A DNA stretch of 64,000 nucleotides from Deltaproteobacteria bacterium YD0425bin51. GTDB taxonomy: Bacteria; Desulfobacterota; Desulfobacteria; Desulfobacterales; YD0425bin51. Shown here one piece after another: positions 35,437-46,526 of this stretch. A program made the translations under genes and the position numbers. The stretch lies in contig PDZS01000016.1 in NCBI GenBank assembly GCA_002753225.1, forward strand, positions 1 through 64,000, given 5' to 3'. The notes below the pieces were generated by a model. The model was not told the origin of the DNA. It made no database searches and was given only the letters and a program-made list of their open reading frames with translations. Positions within the stretch are counted from its first letter, which is position 1, and the number at the start of each line of letters is the position of its first letter.

Positions 35437-37155
35437 ATGGAAGTCTTTATTAAGGGAAAGGGAAATATAATAAAACTACTTGATAGCGACTATATTGGAG
35501 AAGGAGGAGAGGCTAAGGTTTATGGGAAAGATGGTATTGCTTATAAAATCTATCATGACATACAAAAACTAATACCAGAAGCAAAAATTAAAGAGCTTTC
35601 TCTACTTGATAATTCTTGTATTATAAGACCAGAAAATGTACTTATAAATAAAAATAAATCTTATATCGGTTTTACAATGAGATTACTTCCTGAAAATTTT
35701 GTATATCTACCTAAAATATTTATTAATGATTTTAGAAAGAGAATTGGATTTACGGATCAAGATGCATTATCTCTAGTTGAAGCCATGAAAGAACTGCTCA
35801 TTTTTATACATGAAAAAAATTGTTTAGTTATTGATGGAAATGAGTTTAACTATCTTCTCAATGATAAAAAACTTACAGAACCTTATATTATTGATGTAAA
35901 TTCTTTTCAAACTCCTTCTTTTCCTGCAACAGCAATAATGCCCTCAATACGTGACTGGAGAAATATTGGATTTTCTGAGCTGACAGATTGGTTTAGTTTT
36001 GGAATAATCGCATGTCAAATATTTATTGGAATACATCCGTATAAGGGTAAGCATCCAGATTATAAGAATGATCAGGATATTCTCAAAAAACGTATGATGG
36101 ACTCGATTTCGATATTTAATCCGAAAGTCAGCTTACCTAAAGTAGTAAGAGATTTTAATTGCATACCAGATAATTATAGAGATTGGTTTATACAGATATT
36201 CGAGCATGGGGATCGAACACCTCCGCCAACAAAAGCAGGTCTCCCAACTGGTCCATCTGCAGTTATAATATCTCTTAAAATAGGGACTAATTACTTTGAT
36301 ATAAAAGAATTAATGAAATATGATGATGAAATTTTATACCATAAATCTGAAATGGGAAAAACAGTTACAAAGACTAAAAAGAAGATTTTTATTAATAATC
36401 ATGAAGCTTCACTAGAAGATGTTCTTAACACCGAGGTTTTATTTACATCGCAAAGTCTTTACCCTGTTTTTGTTAATATTAAAGAAAACAGCGCACAAAT
36501 CTGGAGTCCAAATAAAGAGATAAAATATTCAAAAATCGAATGTTCTGAAAAAATGATTTGTAATAATACCCTGTATTTGAGAAATCAAGGAATGCTTCTT
36601 GAGATAATAATTAAGGAGATTGGATTATCCCTTATTGCATCAGTGAAGGAGGTTTGGAATATTATGCCTAAATCGAGTAAAATGTTTGCCGGATTGATTT
36701 ATAGTGATGTACTAGGTGAACCATTTTTAGGTATTCCAATTCCAAGTGTAGATGGAAAAAGCGGATTTGCAAACATTAAAATTCCTGAAATAAAATCATT
36801 TAAAGTGGTTGAAGGAAAAAATGACAATAGAATTTGCGTACTGATTTTATATAAAGATGACTTGTATTATAGAGCTATAATCAAGTTTAATAAAGATTAT
36901 TCAGAATATAAAATAAGAATAAGTCATGATATTGGTTATTCATCTGTTAATTTCGTGACTTTAGATAATGGAATATCTGTTCTTATCAATGAAAGAAATC
37001 AGGTTGAAATATTTTCAAACGACTTCCAAAATGATAAATCAAATGTTGTTCAGGATCCAGATATTGATGAATCCATGAAGCTATGTAAAGAAGGAGTAAA
37101 AACTTTGTTTTACAGAGCTGACAGCCTATATAGTATTAATATTAAGAGAAGTTAA
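35437..37155 (+). CDS. Protein kinase-like protein with C-terminal repeat region
   Basis: The N-terminal 270 residues are a protein-kinase fold: glycine loop GEGGEAKVY (21-29), Lys37 in AYKIY, catalytic-loop Asp133 with Asn138 (DGNEFN), a metal-binding Asp153 in IIDVNSF, and [13 protein letters not shown]. Two positions differ from classical kinases: the catalytic-loop lysine is Asn135 and DFG is DVN. Such variants are usual in the kinase of VWA-PP2C-kinase triads. Residues about 290-572 look like beta-propeller-type repeats and may bind partners. The gene follows the PP2C gene after 2 bases. Confidence 0.83.
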   Translation: MEVFIKGKGNIIKLLDSDYIGEGGEAKVYGKDGIAYKIYHDIQKLIPEAKIKELSLLDNSCIIRPENVLINKNKSYIGFTMRLLPENFVYLPKIFINDFRKRIGFTDQDALSLVEAMKELLIFIHEKNCLVIDGNEFNYLLNDKKLTEPYIIDVNSFQTPSFPATAIMPSIRDWRNIGFSELTDWFSFGIIACQIFIGIHPYKGKHPDYKNDQDILKKRMMDSISIFNPKVSLPKVVRDFNCIPDNYRDWFIQIFEHGDRTPPPTKAGLPTGPSAVIISLKIGTNYFDIKELMKYDDEILYHKSEMGKTVTKTKKKIFINNHEASLEDVLNTEVLFTSQSLYPVFVNIKENSAQIWSPNKEIKYSKIECSEKMICNNTLYLRNQGMLLEIIIKEIGLSLIASVKEVWNIMPKSSKMFAGLIYSDVLGEPFLGIPIPSVDGKSGFANIKIPEIKSFKVVEGKNDNRICVLILYKDDLYYRAIIKFNKDYSEYKIRISHDIGYSSVNFVTLDNGISVLINERNQVEIFSNDFQNDKSNVVQDPDIDESMKLCKEGVKTLFYRADSLYSINIKRS

Positions 37156-37165
37156 GTTTTACAGG

Positions 37166-40000
37166 ATGATAAAATTCCTAACAGAAATAAAACCCTGTAT
37201 CCGTTCTCAGGATTATAGAGTTTATATTCTTTTAAGTTTAGGTACTAGCCTAGCCATAGTTCTTCACTCATTTTATTCTATTCTGTTTTGGTCGTTTGGT
37301 ATACATGAAATGGTGATAGTCAATATAATCAGTTTACCTACTTATATGGTTGCTTTTTGGTCTAACAGGAAAGGAATGTATCTATCTGCAGTTATCTTAG
37401 CAGAAATAGAGCTATGTGCTCATCAAGCATTTTGTGTTTACTATATTGGCTTGAATGCAGGTTTTCAGTACTACATAATCGTAATTACATCTCTTGTTTT
37501 TTTATTGCCTAATGGTAGAACCATTTTAAAGATTTTATTATTAGCAGCAGCAAATGCTATCTACATTTTTTTATTCTCATACTTTAAAGAATATCAACCA
37601 ATTTATTCTATAAATCAATTTATACTAAATATTCTTAACTATATTAACATTACCTGCGTTTTTGGGCTGCTGGGTTTTTTTGCTTTCAATTACAGACAAT
37701 CTGCTGAAACCTCAGAACTTAGCCTCATTAAACATCGCCAATTAGCAGAGGAAGCTACGCAAGCAAAAAGTGAATTTTTAGCTAATATGAGCCATGAGAT
37801 AAGAACTCCAATGAATGCCATAATCGGTTTTAGTGAACTATCACTTACTACTGATTCAGTTTTAAAACAGCGAGATTACTCAAAAAAGGTACTTATGTCA
37901 GCACGTTCACTTTTAGGAATAATAGATGACATATTAGATTTTTCTAAAATTGAAGCTGGCAAGATGAAATTAGAAACTATAGAATTTTCTTTGAATGAAG
38001 TTTTAGGGGCTATAGCTGATATGTTTTGCGTAAAAGTTGCTCAAAAGCAAATTGAGTTGATTATTGAGGTAGAGTCCAATTTACCTACAGCTCTTTTAGG
38101 TGATCCATTAAGGTTAAGGCAGGTTCTTATTAATTTGGTCAACAATGCAGTCAAATTTACGGAAAAAGGGGAAATAGTAATAAAAGTTGATATTATGGAA
38201 AAAGTTTTTGATAAAGCCAAATTCAATTTCTCAATAAGTGATACAGGAATTGGATTAACACAAGAACATATAAAAACGCTATTTTCTGCATTTACTCAAG
38301 CAGAGACATCGACTAGTAGAAAACATGGTGGAACAGGTTTGGGCCTTGCTATTAGTAAGCATTTAGTTGAGATGATGGGGGGTAAAATTGGCGTGGAAAG
38401 CCCAGCAGATTCTACTGGTAAGGGGAGTACTTTTTATTTCACTGCAGATTTTGGTGTGCAAAGTGATGACAAACAATTTAAGTTTGATATACCTAAAGCT
38501 CTTTCAGGTAAAAAAGCTTTAGTGGTAGATGATAATGAAAAGCTGGTCAAAAGTGTCGTAGAATTATTAAAATCTTTTTCATTTAGTGCTGAATCTGCAG
38601 CTTCTTTAGATGAGGCAGTTAAAAGGATGGAGGAAGCTAATAATAGTAACATGCCTTTTGAACTCTTAGTTATAGACTCGATGATACAGGAAATTGGCTT
38701 TACTTATTTTGTACAAAACATAAAAAAGAACCCTTTATTTAGTGATTTAAGAATTATTCTCATGACTCCTTTTTGTCGAAGGTCAGAAGACAAAAAAGAA
38801 ATTGATAGTGCTGGGGTTAAAACTTTTTTAATTAAGCCTATAATTCCTTCTATTTTGTATAATTCCATTTTAGATATTTTTGGGTATTCATCTTCTAAAG
38901 AAGAAAGACTTGAAGATTCTTTAACAGTACAACATAAACTCATTGATAAAATTAGAGGTGCAAAAATTTTATTAGTAGAGGACAATTCCATAAATCAGCA
39001 GGTAGCTTTAGAAATGCTTCAATATGCTGGAATAAATGTAGATATAGTAGATAATGGTAAAGCTGCAATTCAAATACTTAAGGAAAAATCTTTTTATGAT
39101 GCAATTCTTATGGATGTGCAGATGCCAGAAATGGATGGATATACAACTACTCAGGCAATACGTAGCGATCAAAGCTTTAATACTTTGCCAATTATTGCCA
39201 TGACAGCACATGCTTTACAGGGAGAAAGAGAAAAATGCTTCAAAGCTGGTATGAACGATTATTTGACTAAACCTATAGAAATAGATAAATTGTACTCCAC
39301 CTTGTCTAATTGGGTAAATCCAGTAAAAAAAGAAATAGATAGTTTTATTCCACGAGTAATTACAGTTAATGAAGATATGGAGGAAGAAATACCAAACAAT
39401 CTTCCTGGAATTGAAGTAAAAGAGGCTTTAAGACGATTACTTGGCAACAAACTATTGTTTAAGAAACTTTTAATAGAATTTTGTAGAGATTACAATGATA
39501 TAAAAAATCAAATTGCGCAAATGCTTGAAAATGGAGATATTGAGTCTGCTATAAATTTAGCTCATAAAGTCAAAGGAATAGCAGGGAACCTTTCAGCTAA
39601 AGATTTACAAAAAGCTGCACATGAAATAGAAACAGCTATTAGGAGTTTGAATTCAAGAGATATGATTGATTTTACATATCTCTTGAATAAATTTGAGATA
39701 GCTTTGAATTCAGTTTTGGAATCAGCAAGAATTCTGAATAGCGAAGATAAATGCAAACAATCCTCTAAAAAATTCTTAAAACCTGATGAAGTCATGCCCA
39801 TGCTTATAAAACTGGATGAACTTCTCAAATTAAATGATATAGATGCTGAATCATATTTTAATAGTATTAAAGAACATATTTGTGAAAAAAAAATATCTGA
39901 GGAAGTAAAGATTCTTGAAGAATCTATAAACAATCTAAACTTTACTATTGCTCAGCAATATATAAAAAAAATAATGGAAACAATAAAAAATTTTCCTTAG
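37166..40000 (+). CDS. Hybrid sensor histidine kinase (membrane sensor, two receivers, Hpt)
   Basis: The 944-residue protein has about six N-terminal membrane helices with short loops (residues 15-185), a HisKA domain ([15 protein letters not shown]), an HATPase ([12 protein letters not shown]), a first receiver lacking the usual proline after the acceptor (VIDSMIQE), a canonical receiver ([14 protein letters not shown]) and a C-terminal Hpt domain with [10 protein letters not shown] complete phosphorelay is therefore present in one chain. It begins 10 bases after the triad kinase gene, so it may control or be controlled by that group. The signal sensed is unknown. Confidence 0.9.
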   Translation: MIKFLTEIKPCIRSQDYRVYILLSLGTSLAIVLHSFYSILFWSFGIHEMVIVNIISLPTYMVAFWSNRKGMYLSAVILAEIELCAHQAFCVYYIGLNAGFQYYIIVITSLVFLLPNGRTILKILLLAAANAIYIFLFSYFKEYQPIYSINQFILNILNYINITCVFGLLGFFAFNYRQSAETSELSLIKHRQLAEEATQAKSEFLANMSHEIRTPMNAIIGFSELSLTTDSVLKQRDYSKKVLMSARSLLGIIDDILDFSKIEAGKMKLETIEFSLNEVLGAIADMFCVKVAQKQIELIIEVESNLPTALLGDPLRLRQVLINLVNNAVKFTEKGEIVIKVDIMEKVFDKAKFNFSISDTGIGLTQEHIKTLFSAFTQAETSTSRKHGGTGLGLAISKHLVEMMGGKIGVESPADSTGKGSTFYFTADFGVQSDDKQFKFDIPKALSGKKALVVDDNEKLVKSVVELLKSFSFSAESAASLDEAVKRMEEANNSNMPFELLVIDSMIQEIGFTYFVQNIKKNPLFSDLRIILMTPFCRRSEDKKEIDSAGVKTFLIKPIIPSILYNSILDIFGYSSSKEERLEDSLTVQHKLIDKIRGAKILLVEDNSINQQVALEMLQYAGINVDIVDNGKAAIQILKEKSFYDAILMDVQMPEMDGYTTTQAIRSDQSFNTLPIIAMTAHALQGEREKCFKAGMNDYLTKPIEIDKLYSTLSNWVNPVKKEIDSFIPRVITVNEDMEEEIPNNLPGIEVKEALRRLLGNKLLFKKLLIEFCRDYNDIKNQIAQMLENGDIESAINLAHKVKGIAGNLSAKDLQKAAHEIETAIRSLNSRDMIDFTYLLNKFEIALNSVLESARILNSEDKCKQSSKKFLKPDEVMPMLIKLDELLKLNDIDAESYFNSIKEHICEKKISEEVKILEESINNLNFTIAQQYIKKIMETIKNFP

Positions 40001-40005
40001 ATAAG

Positions 40006-42465
40006 TTAAACATTCCAAATATTTTTTGCATACTCTAAAATTGCCCGGTCACTTGAAAATTTACCCATATTGGCAGTGTTTAAGATTGACCTGCGAGTCC
40101 ATTCGGCTTTATTTTCATAAACCCTATCTACCTCTTCCTGCATCTCTACATAATGACGGAAATCCGCAAGAAGACAATATTTATCCCCTTCATCTAATAA
40201 GACTCTGCGAATTGGCTCAAAAAGTTGTGGATTTTCTGTTGAAAAATACCCAAAGCTTATCATGTCAATTATTTTCTTCAACTCTGGATCTTTTTGATAA
40301 TATTCCCATGGAGAATATCCATTTTTCTTTAATCCTTCAATTTCATCAGCAGTAAGTCCAAAAATAAAAATGTTTTCTTTTCCAACTTCTTCCATAATTT
40401 CAATATTGGCTCCGTCTAATGTACCAATAGTTAAAGCACCGTTTAAAGCAAACTTCATATTTCCAGTGCCAGAAGCCTCCATTCCCGCAGTTGAAATCTG
40501 TTCTGAAAGATCTGCAGCAGGAATTATTTTTTCTGCTTTAGAAACACAATAATTAGGCATAAATATTACTTTTAACCTTTTATTAACTGTTGGATCGTTA
40601 TTTATTACATCAGCAACAGAGTTAATTAATTTAATTATTAATTTAGCTAAAAAATAACCAGGTGCTGCTTTACCAGCAAATATTATAGTTCTCGGAATAA
40701 AATGTTTGGAAGGATTTTCCCGCATCTTATTATATCGGTAAATAACATGTAAAATATTCAATAATTGACGTTTATATTCATGGATACGTTTCACCTGAAT
40801 ATCGAACATTGTATCAGGATCAACTTTCCATCCATGTTTTCTAAAAATATACTGTACAAGGAGTTCTTTTTTCTTCTTTTTAATAGACTCCCATTCTGAG
40901 CAAAAAGAAGGTTCTTCCACATATGGAATTAATTTTTTAAGTTCAGAAAGATTACATATCCAATCATGTCCAATAGTTTTTGTTATTAATTCAGATAACT
41001 CTGGATTTGCCTGAAGCAACCATCTACGAGGTGTAATTCCATTAGTTATGTTTTTAAATTTGCCAGGAAAGAATTCATGAAAATATTTAAAAAGCTTAGT
41101 TTTTAAAATATGGGTGTGGAGTTCTGCTACTCCATTTACAGAATGGCTCCCTACAATAGCCAAATTAGCCATTCGTACTTTTGGTTCTTTTGTCAGTTCA
41201 ATAATCGACATACAAGATAAGATCTCTGGATCACAAGGAAAGCTCTCTTTTACAGATTTTAAAAATCTGTTATTAATTTCATAAATGATTTCTACATGTC
41301 TTGGCAAAAGCCTTCTTAATAAATCTACTGGCCAAGTCTCCAAAGCTTCAGGCATAACAGTATGATTAGTATATGCAAAAGTTCTAACACATATATTCCA
41401 TGCATGCTCCCATCCTAATCCTTCTTCATCCAAAAGGATACGCATTAGTTCAGGAATGCTTATTGCTGGATGTGTATCATTAAGCTGTACTGCTACATAA
41501 TCAGGAAGAATATTAAAATCAGTAGATTTTTTTTTGAATCTACGTAAAATGTCTTGAAAGGTTGCTGCCACAAAAAAATATTGTTGTTTAAGCCTTAGTT
41601 CCTTACCTTGTTCGCGTTCATCGCTTGGATAAAGAACTTTGGAAATATTTTCACTTATGGTTTTAGATTCCATGGCTCTAATATAGTCACCTTGATTAAA
41701 TATCTGCAGATTAAAATCCTGACAAGAGAGTGACGCCCATAAACGCATATTATTAACAGTATCGTTTCCATAACCAGGTATTAGGATATCACATGCTAAA
41801 GCCATTATATCATCTGTATCCACCCACCTGTAGCAAAGTTTGCCATTATTATCTGTATATCCTTCAGATCTTCCATAAAATTTTACTTTATACAGATAAC
41901 CTCTGCGAAGGAATTCCCAAGGATTTCCATATCTGACCCAATTGTCACATTGTTCTATTTGGTACCCATTGATAATATTTTGAAAAAATATACCATAATC
42001 ATATCTAATACCGTAACCATAGCCTGGAATATCTAAACTTGCCATTGAGTCCATATAACATGAAGCAAGCCTACCAAGTCCACCATTGCCTAAACCTGCA
42101 TCCCATTCTTCCTCTTCCAATTCTTCCATAGTGAAATTAACGTCAGAAATTGCTTTTTTAACTTCCTCTTTTATCTTCATGTTGGTAATGTAATTCATCA
42201 AAAAGCGGCCCGGTAGAAATTCTAAAGAAAGATAATATACCCTTTTTCTTTTACTATTATAATGAGCACGCTGCCCTTTTACCCATCTTGCAATAAGTCT
42301 GTCTCGTACAGCATGTGCCAGTCCTGAATAATAAGTATCTTTTCGAGCTGGGTAAAAGTCATTACCCATAGTGCATAAAATATGCTGATGGATATCTTCT
42401 TTAAGCGTATCAGAAGCTACATTTTCATCTTTCCAGATATTCGGATATTGATTTGTACCAACCAT
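40006..42465 (-). CDS. glgP: Glycogen/starch phosphorylase
   Basis: The 819-residue length is normal for the family. Family motifs are clear: LGNGGLGRLASCYMDS, YGYGIRYDYGIF, QLNDTHPAISIPEL and the pyridoxal-phosphate lysine in SGTGNMKFALNG. It releases glucose-1-phosphate from alpha-glucan in the cytoplasm. No other glycogen genes are in the window. It lies 39 bases downstream of the NCS2 permease gene on the same strand and is convergent with the hybrid kinase gene, with 5 bases between stops. Confidence 0.96.
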   Translation of the reverse strand: MVGTNQYPNIWKDENVASDTLKEDIHQHILCTMGNDFYPARKDTYYSGLAHAVRDRLIARWVKGQRAHYNSKRKRVYYLSLEFLPGRFLMNYITNMKIKEEVKKAISDVNFTMEELEEEEWDAGLGNGGLGRLASCYMDSMASLDIPGYGYGIRYDYGIFFQNIINGYQIEQCDNWVRYGNPWEFLRRGYLYKVKFYGRSEGYTDNNGKLCYRWVDTDDIMALACDILIPGYGNDTVNNMRLWASLSCQDFNLQIFNQGDYIRAMESKTISENISKVLYPSDEREQGKELRLKQQYFFVAATFQDILRRFKKKSTDFNILPDYVAVQLNDTHPAISIPELMRILLDEEGLGWEHAWNICVRTFAYTNHTVMPEALETWPVDLLRRLLPRHVEIIYEINNRFLKSVKESFPCDPEILSCMSIIELTKEPKVRMANLAIVGSHSVNGVAELHTHILKTKLFKYFHEFFPGKFKNITNGITPRRWLLQANPELSELITKTIGHDWICNLSELKKLIPYVEEPSFCSEWESIKKKKKELLVQYIFRKHGWKVDPDTMFDIQVKRIHEYKRQLLNILHVIYRYNKMRENPSKHFIPRTIIFAGKAAPGYFLAKLIIKLINSVADVINNDPTVNKRLKVIFMPNYCVSKAEKIIPAADLSEQISTAGMEASGTGNMKFALNGALTIGTLDGANIEIMEEVGKENIFIFGLTADEIEGLKKNGYSPWEYYQKDPELKKIIDMISFGYFSTENPQLFEPIRRVLLDEGDKYCLLADFRHYVEMQEEVDRVYENKAEWTRRSILNTANMGKFSSDRAILEYAKNIWNV

Positions 42466-42504
42466 AAGATCTCCTAAATTAAAATTAGATTAGGTATTAA
42501 TATT

Positions 42505-44127
42505 TTAATATTTTTTTTTCGATTCAAGTAAATAAAGAAAAGATATAAGAATACTTAACGCCAAATATCCTGCTGTGAAGTGCCATCCCATAGCAGAATA
42601 GGGTTCCCATGGCCAGTATAACGCACCTTGAGGTGATACTGAATGAATGAAACCAAAAGAGGTCATAAAAGCAGAAATAAGAGCAAATAGAGCCGCTTGT
42701 AATAGTTTACGATCAATAATTAAAGCCCCAATTGAGCCCCACAACATTCCTGTTAAGATAAATCCTTGTCCAAGCCCTCTTACTATCTCAGCATCCACAT
42801 GTAAACTTACCTCTGAAATAACTGCATGTATTGTTTTGACATTGTCACCTAATGTTCCGGCTATGGCATCAATTGACCCTCGTAATTTACCTAATAATGT
42901 ATCTTGTCTTATTAAAAGCAGATCCATAACAATAGGCAAAAAAGCCAATGTAACTGCTGGCGAATATTTTTTTTCGGTTTCATGATAAGCTTGTTCTGTA
43001 ATATTCAATCCAATAAATAATAAAATAGGAACTACAGCAGCAATAGGCAAAGCCCCAACTATAAAAGATACATAACCTAAAATTCCTCCTAAACCAACAA
43101 AAAGGCCTGTTGCTAATGTATATCCAGCGCTAGCTCCCATTTGCTTATAAGCAGGATGGCCAATATAGGGAGTTGATTGAACAACGCCGCCAAACAATCC
43201 AGCAATTATTGTTGCAAAAGCCTCCACTAGTAAGATATTGCGTGTTGAATAGTCATCTCCTGCAACTTTAGCGCTTTCAGTGTTGTTGATACCTCCAATA
43301 ATGGTAAGTAAACCAAAAGGGATTGCCAGTGCAAGATATTTAATAGCTAAAGGAATAGAAGTAAACCCTATAAGTGTTGGTATTGGTAGAGCAAAGTGAA
43401 CTTCAAGTTTTGGCATAACAAAATGTAAGCTTCCTAACAAACCAAGTGGACCTAAAATATAGTATAAAATAGTTCCTAATAATACAGCGGCAGCAGCGCC
43501 AGGAATATTATAAGGAAGAGAACATTTAGCAACTAATGTATAAAAAATAAGTCCAAGACAAACAAGACCAATAACTGGAGCTTTAAACATTTCAATTAAT
43601 GGCAATATAGAGAGCAATGCTAAACCAATTCCTCCGAGAGAACCTAATAAACCTGCTTTAGGAACATGCTTTCGAATAGTTTCTCCCAAAAAAGAGGACA
43701 AAAGTTTGATTATACCCATCATCCACATTACTGCCATTCCTACAACCCATGCACCATGAGCAGCTTGTTGAGTAGCATTTGCTATATCCAAGCCCTGAGA
43801 TACTAAGTCCTGTTTTAATCCAATGAAAGCAGGACCTAAAATTGCCATTGCAATTCCAATTGTAGAAGGGGTATCTAATCCTAAAGGCATTGCTGTAGTC
43901 TCTTTGTTAGTCTTTTTAGCTAACCTGACAGCCATATAAGTGTAGGCAACATCTCCAAAAAGAACTCCTAAAGCAGTACCAGGAATCATGTATTTATATA
44001 TGAATTCTAAAGGAAATCCGAATACTTTTGATAAAATACTGGCAAGTACTACAAGGTTTAGCATGTTATCCAACATGAGAGCAAAAAATGCGTTCCAATC
44101 ACCTCTCGCGAATATTCTATAATTCAT
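42505..44127 (-). CDS. NCS2/AGZA-like membrane permease
   Basis: The 540-residue protein has about twelve hydrophobic segments. It shows the pattern of nucleobase:cation symporter-2 and AGZA permeases, including GDVAYTYMAVRLA, TTAMPLGLDTPS and VQSTPYIGHPAYKQMGA in the middle. Transport of a purine, uracil or related compound is likely. The substrate cannot be read from the sequence, and some members of this branch carry other anions. The secreted histidine-rich protein gene lies 2 bases upstream. Confidence 0.82.
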   Translation of the reverse strand: MNYRIFARGDWNAFFALMLDNMLNLVVLASILSKVFGFPLEFIYKYMIPGTALGVLFGDVAYTYMAVRLAKKTNKETTAMPLGLDTPSTIGIAMAILGPAFIGLKQDLVSQGLDIANATQQAAHGAWVVGMAVMWMMGIIKLLSSFLGETIRKHVPKAGLLGSLGGIGLALLSILPLIEMFKAPVIGLVCLGLIFYTLVAKCSLPYNIPGAAAAVLLGTILYYILGPLGLLGSLHFVMPKLEVHFALPIPTLIGFTSIPLAIKYLALAIPFGLLTIIGGINNTESAKVAGDDYSTRNILLVEAFATIIAGLFGGVVQSTPYIGHPAYKQMGASAGYTLATGLFVGLGGILGYVSFIVGALPIAAVVPILLFIGLNITEQAYHETEKKYSPAVTLAFLPIVMDLLLIRQDTLLGKLRGSIDAIAGTLGDNVKTIHAVISEVSLHVDAEIVRGLGQGFILTGMLWGSIGALIIDRKLLQAALFALISAFMTSFGFIHSVSPQGALYWPWEPYSAMGWHFTAGYLALSILISFLYLLESKKKY

Positions 44128-44129
44128 AT

Positions 44130-44534
44130 TTAATGACCATGTTTATTATGATGCTTATTATGTTTATCCCAATTTTTTTGATTACCATTTTCATGATTAC
44201 CATAGTTGGGTTCATACTCTTTTGATTTGATGAAATATACAGGCTCATTACATGCATTATACCTATGACAATGTTTGCTCCATTTTTTTTGATGTCCTGG
44301 CGGAACATGTAAATATATTGGTTTTTTGTGATGTTTATGAGTTTGTGGCATTATAATAATTGGATTAGTATTAATTATAGGTGGCGGTGGATTATTACCA
44401 ATAACAACTCGTCCGTAAACACCTGGCTTTACTTCTCCTTCAATACTGACACCAACATTTAAGTCAGAAGCAAATGCAAAACCTGAAAAGAATGTTATTG
44501 ATGCTATGAAAATAATAAAAATAAATTTACACAT
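44130..44534 (-). CDS. Small secreted histidine-rich protein
   Basis: The 134-residue product has a signal peptide (residues 1-22, ending AFA). The mature region contains a GVYGRVVIG strand, a proline stretch and a VPPGHQKKWSKHCHRYNAC motif with a paired cysteine. It ends in a His/Lys/Asn-rich tail (HNKHHNKHGH) suited to binding metal ions. No family function is known to me. A good promoter precedes it at 44578-44605, and it probably heads a transcript with the permease and glgP. Confidence 0.7.
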   Translation of the reverse strand: MCKFIFIIFIASITFFSGFAFASDLNVGVSIEGEVKPGVYGRVVIGNNPPPPIINTNPIIIMPQTHKHHKKPIYLHVPPGHQKKWSKHCHRYNACNEPVYFIKSKEYEPNYGNHENGNQKNWDKHNKHHNKHGH

Positions 44535-44577
44535 AATAGTTTTCCTTTTTAATTGTTTAATTAATCAGATATAAGAA

Positions 44578-44605
44578 ATATTACAAAAATAAAGGTACAT
44601 GTCAA
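44578..44605 (-). promoter_or_regulatory. Sigma-70-like promoter of the histidine-rich protein gene
   Basis: On the minus strand TTGACA (44600-44605) is followed after 16 bases by TAATAT (44578-44583). The -35 box is perfect and the -10 box matches 4 of 6 positions. Predicted transcription start is about 37 bases before the ATG at 44534. Confidence 0.5.
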
Positions 44606-44640
44606 ATATATATATTTGAGTAAATATTTTGGGGGTTTTT

Positions 44641-45126
44641 ATGAATAATAGAATTGAAATTTTAATTAAAAATCTTAGACTATCACCACATCCTGAGGGT
44701 GGATATTATCGGGAAGTATTTAGGTCTGAAGCTAATGTTCTACGTAAAGAGAATGGCTCAGAGAGACAAGCTATTACAGCAATATATTTTTTGCTTACAA
44801 AAGGTCAATATAGCAGATGGCATAGTGTACATTCAGATGAAATATGGAGCCATATTGAAGGTTATCCCATTGAACTTTCCTGTTTTGATGAGAAACAAAA
44901 TAGTATCAATAGATTTAGACTAGGAACATATGACTTTGAAACAGAGCCTATAAGAGTAATATCAAGAGGTCTGTGGCAAGCTGCAAAGCCTTTGGGAGAG
45001 TATTCATTGGTAGGATGCTATGTTGGACCTGGTTTTGATTTTAAAGATTTTAGGTTTGCTGCAGAGTACCCTGAAATATCTGCAGCTATTAAGACACACG
45101 GGACTTATTTTGCTGAATTGCTATAA
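44641..45126 (+). CDS. Cupin superfamily protein (DUF985)
   Basis: The 161-residue protein matches the DUF985/Cupin_5 family: LSPHPEGGYYREVFRSE at the start, ITAIYFLL, SRWHSVHSDEIWSHIEG with the metal-type histidines, and SLVGCYVGPGFDFKDF near the end. Members have a cupin barrel and mostly unknown function. The ATG at 44641 is preferred over an upstream non-ATG start. Its last bases overlap the end of the convergent DUF362 gene. Confidence 0.85.
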   Translation: MNNRIEILIKNLRLSPHPEGGYYREVFRSEANVLRKENGSERQAITAIYFLLTKGQYSRWHSVHSDEIWSHIEGYPIELSCFDEKQNSINRFRLGTYDFETEPIRVISRGLWQAAKPLGEYSLVGCYVGPGFDFKDFRFAAEYPEISAAIKTHGTYFAELL

Positions 45127-46428
45127 TTTAGGAATAATAAGTGGTATATTAGCCTTTGTACCTTTAAATTTTGCAATTATTAATAGTTTTAATGATTCTA
45201 TTATGCCAATTGGCACAAGATTTAAAGGTGAGATATTCATCCATTTTGTAAGACTGTTTATAGTTTCAGCAAGGTTATTACAACCAGTTGATACAGTTAT
45301 ATTATGTTTTCCTAACTTGTAGCTTAAATACTGGTACCATTCACTAATGGCGCAATCTCCAGCAATATGTACTTTTTCTTTAATGTTCTCTATTTCCTTT
45401 TTATCAATTCCTTTACCCATTAAAATTGTAAATCCACCAGTCCCTTTAAAGTCTTTTGCAAAAACTTCCAATACAGCTTCAGTATTTCTTTTGCATCCTT
45501 CTCTGCAGCATCTTTTTTTGCCGCGAATAATTGTTATATCAGAAGGGAATTCTTCTAAAAGCTCACAGCTAAATTTTTGTTTTCTTTCTTTAAAAATGAA
45601 ACTATTCTCTATTTCTATTTTTTCAAAATTTGATTCTCCTATTTTATATTGAGCGCATAATTTTAGATGTTCAACTTCCTCTATATCAAATCCTAAAAAT
45701 TTTGCTCCAACTATATCTACAGCTAAAGAGTCATTACCGCCAAAAATGACATTCATAGGAATTACACATTTCTCTTTATCAGCAAAAGCTGGATAATGTC
45801 CGTAATTTGTAGCAAAAATTCCATCAACCAAAGTAAAATCAGGTTGAATATTTGCATAGATATCTGCTAATTTTTGATGGAGCCGAAAATTATGATCATG
45901 AATACGACTCATATGATGTATTAAGCCAAATTGATTTTTTATTCCTAAGGTAACGGTTGTCATGGAATGAGTTTTTAGTTTAGGTATAGAAATATACAGA
46001 TTATCTTTTCGATTTTGTATCAGATGTTCATTAACGAAATCAGGAATTTGAACAAAACTTTGAAGGATAGGGAGAAACATTGGAATTTGATCTGTTTCAT
46101 CTAAAAAAATAGGAATAGCTCCTATTTTTTTACACATCGTATTCATTCCAATAATATCAAAAACCAATCTAGTTATATTTCCCTGGGTACTATTTTCGAT
46201 AATATAGACATTTTTTGCCCCACAGTTAAAAAAATACTTAGCAGCAGCTTCAACTACTTCAACAGAAGTATAAACATAAGGCTTGAAATCAATGGCGTTT
46301 ACTTTTAAATAAACATTTTGAGATGATTTAAGCATTCCTTTGCCACCGCCAAAAGCTTCAAATACATCTGATACTGCATTATAAATGCTCTTATTTTTTA
46401 ATGAATCTTGAAAAACAACTTTTGTCAT
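45121..46428 (-). CDS. DUF362 domain protein
   Basis: The 435-residue protein has DUF362 signatures: YLKVNAIDFKPYVYTSVEVVEA near the start, LYISIPKLKTHSMTTVTLGIKN in the middle and FGGNDSLAVDIVGAKFLGFD. The C-terminal third has cysteine pairs (KRCCREGCKRNTEA, GDCAISE, STGCNN) that may bind a metal or cluster. DUF362 proteins are common in anaerobes and of uncertain role. A promoter is seen upstream at 46468-46496. Confidence 0.85.
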   Translation of the reverse strand: MTKVVFQDSLKNKSIYNAVSDVFEAFGGGKGMLKSSQNVYLKVNAIDFKPYVYTSVEVVEAAAKYFFNCGAKNVYIIENSTQGNITRLVFDIIGMNTMCKKIGAIPIFLDETDQIPMFLPILQSFVQIPDFVNEHLIQNRKDNLYISIPKLKTHSMTTVTLGIKNQFGLIHHMSRIHDHNFRLHQKLADIYANIQPDFTLVDGIFATNYGHYPAFADKEKCVIPMNVIFGGNDSLAVDIVGAKFLGFDIEEVEHLKLCAQYKIGESNFEKIEIENSFIFKERKQKFSCELLEEFPSDITIIRGKKRCCREGCKRNTEAVLEVFAKDFKGTGGFTILMGKGIDKKEIENIKEKVHIAGDCAISEWYQYLSYKLGKHNITVSTGCNNLAETINSLTKWMNISPLNLVPIGIIESLKLLIIAKFKGTKANIPLIIPKL

Positions 46429-46467
46429 TTCTTGTTACCTCTTTTTTCATGATTTTTTTTGCGAATT

Positions 46468-46496
46468 ATGTTAGTCTTATTAGCTTAATATGACAA
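46468..46496 (-). promoter_or_regulatory. Sigma-70-like promoter of the DUF362 gene
   Basis: On the minus strand TTGTCA (46491-46496) and TAACAT (46468-46473) are separated by 17 bases, with predicted initiation about 33 bases before the ATG at 46428. A GAGG ribosome site follows. Confidence 0.4.
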
Positions 46497-46526
46497 TAAC
46501 TTTCTAATTAAGAGGAACAAAAAATT

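Noticed and set aside
46440..46526. Plus-strand promoter for the C69 dipeptidase
   Set aside because: No -35/-10 pair with acceptable spacing was found. Only the minus-strand pair for the DUF362 gene fits.
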